Positions 42,101-54,100 of a stretch of 64,000 nt of DNA are shown here, one piece after another; the stretch's first letter is position 1, and each line of letters starts with the position of its first letter. Under the pieces are notes generated by a model that saw only the letters and a program-made list of their open reading frames with translations, had not been told where the DNA came from and searched no databases. The translations under genes were made by a program, and so were the position numbers. Origin of the DNA: Verrucomicrobiaceae bacterium (GTDB lineage Bacteria > Verrucomicrobiota > Verrucomicrobiia > Verrucomicrobiales > Verrucomicrobiaceae); contig JAEUHK010000127.1 of assembly GCA_016795465.1 (NCBI GenBank), positions 1 through 64,000 on the forward strand. Reading direction: 5' to 3'.

Positions 42101-45100
42101 GAATACCGCCGGAATCGAGCTGAAGGGTGCTACCGCTGTTGATAGTTAGTTCAGCGCCCGAATCGAACGTGATGGAATTGACTGTCTGCACCCCGGGGTT
42201 CGCAACTAGTGCGGCCGCGTTCAGGAGGTTGGCGTTCGCCACGATCGTCGAAGACACGTCAGCGGCACCGAGCAACTGCAAACCATCCGTAGTGGCACCG
42301 GCAGCGGAGCGAGCAGCAAAGGTCGTCGTCACGCCGTCGCTGACAAGCAGCCAAGGGAGGATACCGCGATTGTTCGCGCCTGCTCCGCCGTTCTGCCCGG
42401 TCTGCCCCGGCAGCGTGTTAGCAAAGTTGATGGTACTGACACCAGCCGAGCCAAAGGTGCCTCCCAACCCAGGAGCAACAACAAGCCCCGTGGCCGTGTT
42501 TGAACGGGTGATCGTATTATTGTTGCCTGAGAACAATATCTGCACAGTGCGACCGGCTCCCGGCGTGAGGTTGATGACGCTGGCACCCGCGTTGAAATTG
42601 ATGCTGCCGGTGCTGATCGTTTCCGTCGTCGCAGCACTGCTGCTGCCGATGAGATTAAAAGCACCTCCTTGCAGGGTGATAGGCCGGTTGCTGATTCGGT
42701 TGTTCAGGTTGGCCGCCGTGTTATCGAGGGTAAGCGCAGCGCCCATCCCTATCGTGTTTGTTCCTCCATTGCCCAACCGCCCGGCGGCACCGGAAAGCGT
42801 CAGTGTGCCGTTCGATACGGTAGTGCCCCCTGTGTTAATGTTGGTCGCTGTCAGGGTCAGATTGTTGGTGCCGGTCTTGGTCAGAAGATTGGTCCCACTT
42901 ATTACCCCGCCAATTGTGATATTCCCCGCAGAACCACCAACCGCAGAAGCCGCCCGCATGACAATGTTATTGCCGACAGTCACAGCCACGGCGGATGAGT
43001 TCGTGAGTGCCGCGATTGTGTCCGTTGCGCCCGCCCCTGAAGCTGCGGTAATACCGGTGCCGTTCAGGAAAATCGACTTCCCGCCGGCTGCGGTCGTAAT
43101 CCCGTTCATGTCGAGCGTGGAGGCCGCGGCCACAGAGACACCGCTCGTAGCCGAAAGTGATACGCCGGTGCCCGTGACAGTGGCGTTTGCGGATAGCGTA
43201 AATGTCGTCGGTGAGGTAATTGAGGCTATCGTCGCATTGGCCGGGATACCAGCCCCGCTAATGGCCTGGCCGACAAAGAGTCCAGTGGTACTCTCAACTG
43301 TAACCGTAGCATTGTTGTTCGTGGTTGTGGCGACGAGTGTCCTTGTGCCTGTGACACCGAGAGCACCGGCGTGTGCCAGCTTCAACTCACCACCCTCCAT
43401 GGCGATCGAGCCGCTCAATCCCGTGTTGTTGCCGCCCAGAGTCAGAGCTCCCGGTCCGACTTTCGTAAATCCTGCAGCACCAGTATCCGTGATCGTTCCC
43501 TGCAGGCTAATGTCTCCGTAGCCACCCACCGCAGTTCCCAAGGCGCCTATATTGACACTACCCAGCAAACTGGCCGGCGTGCTGCTGCTGTTGTAAACTG
43601 CCGCTGGTACGACCGAGTTCCGTTGGATTGGTGAAACGCCATTAAGAATCAGGTTGCCAGTCACTCCTGTGATACCGTTAAGGTCAAGGGCTCCGTAAGT
43701 ATCAGTGCTGACAATGATGGCGGCATTATTGGCGGCACCGCTCCCGTTGGTGGGCTTGGACAAGACGATCTGGCTTGGAGTGCTTCCGACGGAAGGTCTG
43801 ATTTCTGTGATGTAGGTCCCGTTCTGAATGTTGGCTCCCGTGATGTACATGCCGACGGCCAGCCCGGAGGTGTTGCCTGCCGCAGCAGGGCCCGTTGCGG
43901 TACCCAAGGTGAGAATCTGGCTGCTGTTGGCTGTGTTGGCCGTGACGCTCAGACTGTTTTGCGAAATCGTCAGGCTGTTTGCACCTGCGACTGTAGCATC
44001 CGCGCTGATCGTGAAGGTTGTGGGACTAGTGATGGCGGTGATAACAGCCCCGGCTGGAATCCCCGTTCCACTGACGGCCGATCCAACTTTGAACGATGAC
44101 GTATCCCCAGATGAAAGGGTCACGATACGGCGTGTGCTGGCGTCCGTGGTCGTCGTGGCGGTGATGGGCAGTGCGGGCAAGGACGTGCGAGCGATGGTTG
44201 TTGTGCCCGTGGGCAGCGCATTGGCTGCTGTGAGTTGCACAAAACCCTGATTGATTGCCAAATCACCTGCAAAGCCGGACGAACCACCAAGGATAAGAGT
44301 ACCGTTGCCAGTTTTGGAGAGCCCGGTGCCAGACAGCCCTCCGATGAGGTTCAGCGTGCCGGTGTTGGGATTGAGAGTGACACCATTGCCAATAACCGTT
44401 GTTCCTGTGACACCGATCCATCCGGTGCCAAGTTGATTGTTGACAGTCACAGTGGCTCCGTTGCCCAAATTGAGACTGGACACTGAACTATGGGTGTCTG
44501 AGCCGCGGCCATCCAACGTGACACGCGCATTTTCTGGCACGATGAAGGCATTATTGATCTGTGCCGCACTGTTGAAATTGTTCGCTGCTGTCGCATTCGC
44601 GGTTGTCCAATAAAGTCTCGCAGCTGGTATGGCCTGAAGATTCTCCGATGGTGCAGTAACGCCGTTTAGACCAATTGGAATACCGTTTCCAGATGTGTCA
44701 GGGCCACCGTAGAGCAATTGATGACCGCCACCACCAATGAGATTGTTCGTTTTGAGCACAATGGAGTGGTAGCCAGGGGCCAAAGTAATAGAACCTGTGC
44801 CATCGACACGTAAGACGGCTCCTGAATCCACCGTCGGACTGGCCGTGGCGTCAATGTTGAAGCCCGCCACAGGGATTCCATTGATGATAAGCTGTGCTTG
44901 GTCACCGGCAGCGATCTGGAAGTTATAAGAACCTCCAGCGTCAATCTTCAGAAGACCACTGTAAACCGCCTGTGTGCCAGCGGCTGCAGACACGACAGTT
45001 GGGCGGTTGTTCAGGCCCAAATCCCCAGGAACCTGCCCGGTAATTACAGCACCCGGTGCCATGCCCGAACCTGCTGCGGAATTCAGATTCGCCGCGCCAC

Positions 45101-48100
45101 CGGATAAGTACCTCACGGTGAGCCCCCCTTGTTGATAACCGTTTGGAGGGCTGCCCTGTTGGGGCATGGCACCAATCGGCAGAACACTGAACACCGCCCC
45201 ATTATTGAGTGTAACACTCCCAGTGCCAAATGGCGTGCTAACTGAGTTTGCAGTTGGGGCTGCTCCCAAGAGCCCCCCTCCTCCGACAATCGTGTTGTTC
45301 GTGTTGGTATTATTCCCTCCCAACACAAGCGTTCCAAGGCCAGTGTTCGCATATGTCAGAGTATCAGTGAAGCCACCACCCACGGTTAGAGTGGAGCCAG
45401 CGGCAGGCGCGAACTGAATCGTCCCAGGGCTAGCCCCATAATCCCCGCCCGTGAAGAGCAAATTGTAGCCGTTGTTGCTGAAAGTCGCCAGTGTTTGCCC
45501 AGGCCTGATGCTCAAGGTTCCCATCTGGATGGTGTTGAGCGTGTTCGCGGTCAGATTTCCGACGCTGATCGTAGCGTTCGTCTGGGAGGAGTGCACCGCC
45601 ACGTTGTTTCCAAAAACAATCGAGCCCCCCGTGGAAGCGCCGTTGCTTCGTAAATCCAAGACACCACCATTCAGAACAACTTCCGCGGTGCCCAACGGCG
45701 TGGTGCTAACCGCACCCGCCGGTCCAGAAAGCCGAAGCATGCCAGCATTGACGCTAGCTGTTCCCGTCATCGTATTATTAGCCAAACTTCCGTTGGGACG
45801 GAATGATGTAACAAACGCCAAGGTGCCAAGCCCGTTTTTATTGATCACATGGGAACCACCAATCTGGCCGCCAAACCCAGCCACCATGCCAGGATGAGTC
45901 ACCGTGATCGTCGAGACTGCCGGCAACGTGGCATCCCCATTCAGGGTGAGACTGTTGACTCCGTCAAAACGCAAGTTACCCAGCACCGCGATGGGATTGG
46001 CGATGGTGTTGGCAGCCGCGGTATTGATGGCGGGACTGGTGGAAATGGACGTGGCACTGGACAGAAGACGGGTGCCGGACGCCAGCGTCAATGTGCCAGT
46101 CCCCACAGGACCCGCTGTCACCGCAGTGCCGGGCGCGGTGACATCACTGCTGGAAGCGATGATCAGTCCGCCCTCGCTTACCATGAAGCCTCCACTGAAA
46201 GTGCTCTGACCCGCGAGTTGAAGCAACCCGGCTCCTGTCTTTATGATCCCGCTGCTGTTTACAATTGGAGCCGTAATTTCCAACGTCGGGCGATCCGGTG
46301 CCACACCGACTCCATCCACTTGGATCGCCCCTACATCAAAGGTGCGGGTAGCCCCGCCAAGATCAAGACGGCCCACTTGAACATAAGTGAGATCGGCGGA
46401 GGAATTCGTGGACGTGGCAGTCGTTGAAAGGATGACACGATTCGCATCCAGAATGGAAACAATTGTGGTCCCTCCAGCGATGCCGGTCCCGCTCACGATC
46501 GCACCCACAGCAAGTCTGCTGGTATCCGGCACTGTCACCACGGCACTGCCGCTGGTGGTGCCGGAGGGGACGGCCAAGTTCCCGCTGCGAATGACTGAAA
46601 TGCTACCCGCGTTCGACGATGTCGCAGACAAATTCCCATTCAGCGTCATGCGTCCCAGCCCAAACTCAAGAACGGCACCTGCCCCGCCACTGTTGTTGAT
46701 GTTGATGCCAGACACCGTCTGGTTGAAATCGTTGAGGTCGAGGGTCCCATTGTTAAGTGTGAGCACACCAGTGTGCTTCATCTGATTTGCAGATCCAAAC
46801 CGCACAATGCCGCCATACGTGAACCCGTTGTCAACATACTGGGCACCGCCGTTGATGGTCAGGTCCCCAGGGATACTGAAGATACCAATACCGTCCGCGT
46901 TTGGATTATGAAAGACCCAACTGCCGGAGTTCACAAACGTGCCACCGGTGTGACTGTTGTTGCCCGTTACCTTGCCCGCACGCCCAAGAATGACCAAACC
47001 AGCCGCATCAAGATCATCGAACTGAGGTCCGCCAGATTCATCCCCGGCCAAGATAAGCGAAACTCTTCCGCCAGCGGCATTATCAATCACATTCGCCCCG
47101 AGCAGGAAGTTTCTCTGACCAATGTCGCCTGCCGCGCTGGCAATCGCATGAATGTAGAGATCGGCGTCTGCTGCTGTGGTGCCGCTGGTGAGATTACCAT
47201 TGCGAATTTCCAAAATAGACGGGTCGAGCCGGGTAAATCCCACGGTGCGAGGCGTCGTAAAAGTGGTGTTGGGCTGCCCGCTGAGCTCTGCTCGTACTGT
47301 TCCATCAGCAAGAGGAATCAGGTCCCTTACTGTCCGGTCAAAAATCCCAACGCCACGCACAAAGGTGCCACTTGCGTCTTTCACGACGTCAAACCCGGCC
47401 GGAACACGATCCAGAATAATTGACCAGACGCCATTTTCATCCGCCGTGGCAGGCGAACTCAGAACCCGCACCTGCCCGGTGTTGTCCGAGGTCATCGAAG
47501 CGATGATACCCCCTCCCCGAAGTGTCAGTGTATTGCCGCCAAGATCCAAGAAGGTGCTTTGACTCGTGCTGAGATTCAACGTGTTGAGGGTGCGATTCCC
47601 GGACATCATTTGCCCTCGAGTGACCACAGGATCGTTCGCCGTCAATCCCTGGCTGATCACCAGTTGTGTGCCGTTCGGGACCCCCAATACCGTCGTTCCG
47701 GCGGCGATGCCAACACCTTCGAGAACTTCCCCCACTTGGAAACCTGCCGTGCTGGGCACGGTCAGCAGGGTGCTGCCAGTGGCACCTGTTGCGTCAATGC
47801 TGGAAAGCGATACCCGCAGGTTGTCATTGACCCCGCCCGTGTTGATGGTGTTCGACGGGTTGGCCGCGTATCCGGCGTAGCCAACAGCCCCCAACTCTCC
47901 TATGCCAGTCCCGGGCGTATAGCTTGCCCATTCACGATTGAGAACCGCCCAGCCAGTGTTGCCAGCGGCATCCGAAAGCAGGTGATTTTGCATGGCTACC
48001 GGAGTGGTGATCAGCAACCTCGCGGCATTTCCTTCCTGGCCACTCATCCCGCGCATCCAGACCGAGCCTCGGGAACCCGGCTCGCGGGCAAAACTTGCCG

Positions 48101-51100
48101 CCGTCAATGTTGCCGAATTAACCCCGATGCCTCCGGTGAAAACTTCGAAAACGCTCTGCCCCTTTCCAAGAGTGATCGCACCCACCGTTTCCGTGGCGTT
48201 CATCGCCTGCCTGCCTTGGTAAAATAAACGACCAGATGCCAGCGTGATCGGGGCGCTGTCATTCAAACGGTCGACCATGTTCACGCCATCGGCCGCGGCG
48301 TTTTGCATCACTAGTGAGCCACGCGTGATATGCACCGCCGAGGTGTTTGTCAGTGCCCCATTGTAGAAGAGCTGGGTCGCACCAAATGTCCCGCCCTGGA
48401 TGATGGTGGGGCCAGTATATGTTTGTGCGTCCATCACATTCCAGGTGGCCCCACGCGCCACAGTGATGTCTCCACTAATCTGCCCTCCCCAGTTTACTCC
48501 TGTCGAACCAGAAACCAGCGTGGCCCGAACGGCACCTGTGTTCACAATCGCACCCGTCATTCCCGGGCTGCTTGTGGCGATGTCCGTGCCAACGCCACCA
48601 GCCGTCAGGACTCCACCGTTAAGATCCAGCGTCGCATTGCTGATCTGGATGTAGTTTGATCCAGTGAAGAAGATGGAATTGACGCTCCCAGATGCCAGTT
48701 TCAGCGTGCCCTGATTGATCGAAGTCGTCCCCGTGTAGGAATTCAGCGACCCCAAGGTTAGGATGCCTGCCCCAGCTTTCGTCAAGCCACCGGATACAAC
48801 CACACTGCTGACGTCAGTATTCCCCAAGGCATGCACAATCAGGTCACGTCCTCCTCCCGCGGTCAGCAACCCGCCCTGAATACCTGCGTTTCCAGCCAGG
48901 GCGAGAACCCCGCCACTATCCACCGTCAACGTCGCAGGGAAGGCAACAGTCACTCCACCGCCACTTTGTAACGTGAGCGAGTTCACGAGGAGATTGGAAA
49001 CAACTGAGACCGAAGAGCCAAGGTAAACATTCGCCTGAGATGCCAAGTTGTTCAAAAACTCCCCGGCTGCCAGGGGCCGGATGAGGTTCGTGCCAGTGGT
49101 CGTATTGACGGCTGCTGAGTCTGTGGTGGCAAACGAAATACCATTTCCCGAGGTTGTGTTGTCCACCAGGATCCAAGGAAGAATCGATTTGTTGCTCGCT
49201 CCTGTGCCTCCGGTCTGTCCCACAAGGCCGCTGGCAATGCCAAAACCAGTGCTTGGATTGCCACCTGCCACACTGGCAACCCCAGGAGCGGCAGCCAAAC
49301 CGAGCCCGGTGCCACGGATCAGCATTGTTGCACCAGGGGTGCGCCCCGACGCGGTCGTTGTTGAAGAACTGCCAAGCACGAGAGCGAGGGATTGTACCCC
49401 GTTCGGTGTCAAGGTGATTACGCTATGCCCACGGCCCACGGTCAGAATTCCGGTGTTCTCGACCGTGGCAACGCCGCTGTTTCCACTGATGTTCACGCTG
49501 CTGCCCAAAAGAGTCAGGTCTCTGCCACCCAAACGGGAGTTCACATTGCTGGCCACGTTGTCCAGGTTCAAAACGGTCCCCGGGTTCATCTGCACCCGAA
49601 GCGGGGTGCCTCCAAGCGCCAAGGTGCCGGTACCGGTGCCAAGACTGCCTGCACCGCTCAAACCCAGTGAACCCCGCGCAACAAACATCTGCGCGATGCT
49701 CGTCCCACCCGAGCCCACCAACGCCGCATTAGTGCCACTTCCAGTCGCAGGTTGGGAGATCGTTATGCTGTTGCTGCCATTGATGGCTGTGACCGTGGCA
49801 CCTTCCGGAATGAACGGATTCAAAACCGGATTCGCGGGCTGGCTCGGATTGCGACGGTTGATTTGCATTCCTACATACATGCCTGAGGTGCTGTCCACGG
49901 TGACAACATTACTGCCATTCGTCGTAGTCAGATCCAGACGAGGCTCGAAGACATTTGCCTCAGTGATGTTCCACGCACCGTCACCTGTCTTGAGGAGACT
50001 GGCGTTCGCGGGAGTATCGTGCATATTCCAAAGGCCGCCACCAAGCGTGCCCTGACCGGTCCCTGTTGCGGAAAGGTAAAGGTTCACATTTCTGCCGGAA
50101 CCTCCCACCCCCCAGTTGAAACGGATCCCGCCATCCAGCACCATCGAGCTCCCAGAATCCACACCAATGACCACGCCAGCCGTGGAACTGTCTCCCAAGC
50201 TGGCCGTAAGCATGACAGGGCTCGTCAGCGTATTGCTTCCCGCCATGTTCCTCAGAGCTCCCAGGCTGTTGATGCCCCCGGTGATCCGGCCACCGAGCAT
50301 CTCGATTCGGACGGTCTCATTGATAGTGTTGGAGCCAGATAGATTAAGTGCCAACTCCGCCCCGGTATCGGTGATGAGGGTTCTTTGGGAGGAAAAATTG
50401 CCGCTGCTCAGCTCGACGCCAAGCGCAGCGGGGTTATCGATCCTAACGCTACCTTGACGCACGATCAATTCTCCATTCCAGCCAGGCTGTGCTTGTGTCA
50501 GCGCCAGGGTGCCTGTGTCATTCTTGTTAAGGGAGTTGAAAGAGTCCGAGAATGTAAACGGAGCATTGAGTGTCAATACTCTCTCCTGTGCCACCTCGAT
50601 GGCATTGGCTGCCTGCATCAGGTGGAAGTTGCGGCTGGTGGTGAAACTCTCCGTGGCACGGAAACCTGCCCCCGTTGCCGCGTTGACGTTCAGCAGCACC
50701 GCGTTCGTTGCCTGCCCCATCGCTCCATCATTCGCCGCGGCAAGAATTCCTCCGGATATGTTAATCACTGAATTCGTGCTGATGGTGTCGCCTAGATCCA
50801 CCGGGCTCGCAGCATCACGATCAAGCACAATTTGAGAGAGCACCACTGTAGGATCACTACCTGTCAGGCTTTGACTCAAAGTAACCCTGAACCGGTTGAT
50901 ACCGGTTGAATTCGCAGCGGTCAGATCCTGGCTCAAGCGTATCTGGGTGCCGCTCACGATCTCACTGATATATGCCCCGCCGGGAATGCCCGTGCCGGAA
51001 ACACGCTCACCTACTCTCATGCCTGCAGTGGAAGAAAGAGTCATCAGATTCTGATTGGCGCTCCCGCTACCGGTTGTTGTAACAGTCGCCAGCCCGCTCA

Positions 51101-54100
51101 CCGTGGTGTTGGCAGGAATTCCTGCGCCGCTCACCGGCATCCCGATGGCAAAAGAATTCACGGGGTCTGCCGCCACAGTCACAATTGATTGCCCCGAAGC
51201 TCCCACTCCAGCAAAGTTCTGGGTGACAAGCTGAGCGATCCGAGTATTAGCCGCGAAATCCCCTCCGCTTAACAATTGCCCGGCAACCAAGTTGTTGGTG
51301 CTGCGGACGGTGAGTGTTCTGGCGCTCCTTCCTCCAGTGACGGCCGCTGCGAGGTTGACGCCATCAAGCGAAATGCCCCCTCCAAACGAATTACCGGGGT
51401 TGTCCAACAATAGCGTGCCGGCTCCCGTTTTGAGCAGGCTCACGTTCCCGCTGACAATCCCGGTCAACCTCAACCCGGCCACTTGTGTGGAGGAAGAGCC
51501 GCTGTTAACTTGAATGGTGGGAGCGCCAGTAAACACAGAGTTGCCCAGTACTTGGAGACCACTGCCATTGTTGTTCGCCACTGTCAGGACCGCTTTCCCA
51601 AGGGTTAGCGTGTTAATCTGCATCGTCTTGTTTGCCGCTTGCGCAAAGTAAGGCTCGTAGTCCGTCCCAACCCGCCCCACTGCCAGCGTATTGTTATCGT
51701 TCACTGTAATGTGGTGGCCGAAATCGAAACTTTCACGTTTTCCTGTACCATCCCCATCCTCCAGCAGCGCCAGCGTATTGAAACGGTTCATGGTGAAAGT
51801 CCGCCCGTTAAGAGCCAGACGGCCCTCCACCCTCAGCCCAGCCTCGGGCTCGAAATTCAGCGCTCCTGTGAAACCGCTGTTATCCCCGCTCAACGCCACG
51901 AAGCCGCGAGACACATTCGCGTTACCAATCCGCTGCGCGACGCCCAGTGCGTCTGCCTCCGCTGCGGTCACCGTTAACCCGGCGTTCTTCACAGTTGAGC
52001 GAATCGTCAGAGATGAGAGAGGCCCCCCGATGATAGCAGACTCAACCTTCAGCGTCGCCCCTGGGTTGCTCACTGGCAGCCCGCCAGCAACCGCGTCGAG
52101 CACAAGATTGGCACCATCACTGATCGCGATCGTGTTGGCCCCATTGAGCTGCCCGAGGGTAATGGTCGCGTTGTTCAACATTGACTGGATTACTGCGTTT
52201 CCTGTCACCTCCACATTGTTTGCAAAGGTCGGCCCAACGCCGTTGGCATCCGTACCCTTTGAGTCGAGCAGCAGTTCACCTCGGTTGAGACGGATCGTTG
52301 CTGCGCCAATTGGGTTGAAAGAGCCTGTCGCCGATCCCCCGGTGAGCACCAACGACGGAGTCGTTGAAAAAGTAAGAGGTACGACCCCTGCTGCCGTCGG
52401 GCGCACGGACAGAGTCACGCTTGTCCCGGAGATGGATGTGATGAAAGCCCCTTCCGGAATGCCTTCCCCGGTCACAGTCATTCCGGGCATCAGCGTCGAG
52501 GCTATGCTCACATTGGTAACCGTGTTGCTGCTGGTCGAACGCGTTCCGTTGCTTGTGTCCGCGCTGCCCAACATTTGAATCACGGTGCCACTACCCAAGG
52601 TGTTTTGAGCATTGGTTCCACTGAAAAAGAGCCTGCCAGTTCCGGTCTTGCTGAGCAGCATGTTCCTGCCACCGTCCGTAACCACTCCATTAAAGGCGAT
52701 TCCCACATTGGCATTAATATTGACTGTGCCGCTGCCGCCGATGGAGTCACCCAGCACAGACGGATTGGCTGTCGTCCCCCCAAAGAAGATCGTCTTCCCA
52801 AAACCCGCCCCGCCACCAGCTTGCTCCACCGGTGTAGAGGAGCTGTCATACAGTTTGGAAGTCATGGTGACCCCTGTGTTCAGGAGGAGGCGTCCCATTT
52901 CGATCGATGGTGAACTTGTGGTGCGGATATGTACCCCTGCGCTGCCGGTTAGATGAACGTCATTACCCACAAATATGGCACTGCTCGCCAGTTCGGCAGT
53001 GTTTCTCTCCGCAAGCCGCATAATGGAAGACAGTGAGGACATTTGGTTTTGAGGGCTGCTGGAGGGCCCGGCATAATTTAGATTGAGGGATCCCCCACCC
53101 CCACCCTGAACATAGTCCACACGGATATCGTGCAGTCCCACCCCCAAGGGCACAAGTCCGCTCGACAAATTCGTCGCACCCTTCCCACCGTCATTATTTA
53201 GCACCAACACACCATCGATATAGATTCGAGCCCCATCATCCGGGCTCGCAAAAAAGGTATAATTACCTGCATTAGAAATGTTCAGCTTGCCCGTCCACTG
53301 AATGGCGTAGTTCGAAGCGGTCTGGGTTGCCCCGTTGGCATCTTGGTAGCGAATCGAAGAAGCGTTACCACCGTTGAGATTGGCAGACGTGACAGTCGGC
53401 GTTACCGGCAGGGAGCCCGCGATGACATTGGGAGTGACGGTCACAGTAGGATCATTGCCAGTCAGGAGCAAGGGAGTCCCCCCTGTAGTCTCGATTTGAA
53501 ACTGGGTCCCGTTGAGAACCTTCACCCGGGCACCATCCGGCACCCCGACGCCTGTGACATTCATACCATCTCGGATTCCTGCTGTGTTGGTTACCGTGAG
53601 TACGCTGGTGTTTTGCGCTCCTGTGGTTTGATAACTCGTGCCCGGTAGCGTTTCACCTGTGGCGATTTGGCTGAAATCCACACGACTGGCGTCGCGATAG
53701 GTGGTGAGATCGAATACCCGCCCGGAAAGCCCCGTGGTGGTGTTGCCCGTGCCAGTGAGTTCTAAATTGGCACCTCCCTCCAGGGTGATCAAATTGCCAC
53801 CCAACGGGTTGTTTCCAGAGCTGCTGACGAATGCTTGGATCGCCGTTCGGTCCTTAACCGTAATGCCCCCCGTCAGGGTGTTGGCAAAGCTTGAGTTCGA
53901 TCCGCTGGCCCCCAGATTTAAACGGCCCAGGTTCGGCGTCGGAGACACCGTTTGAACCGTCAGTCCGTTGCTTCCCGAAAGAGGAACGTTCAGTGTCGCA
54001 GCTACGTTGCCAGTAGCGTTCGCCGCATCCCCGTTCGCAAGCGCATAACCCAGCGAGATAGTGGGGCTTGGTCCCATTAGCGTCAGACTCCCGGTTGGCG

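Noticed and set aside
42127..43521. A 464-residue plus-strand frame, hydrophobic and Val/Pro-rich
   Set aside because: It is the antisense of Gly/Thr/Asn-rich repeats, which gives Pro/Val-rich shadow proteins. The same composition recurs at other positions along the gene.
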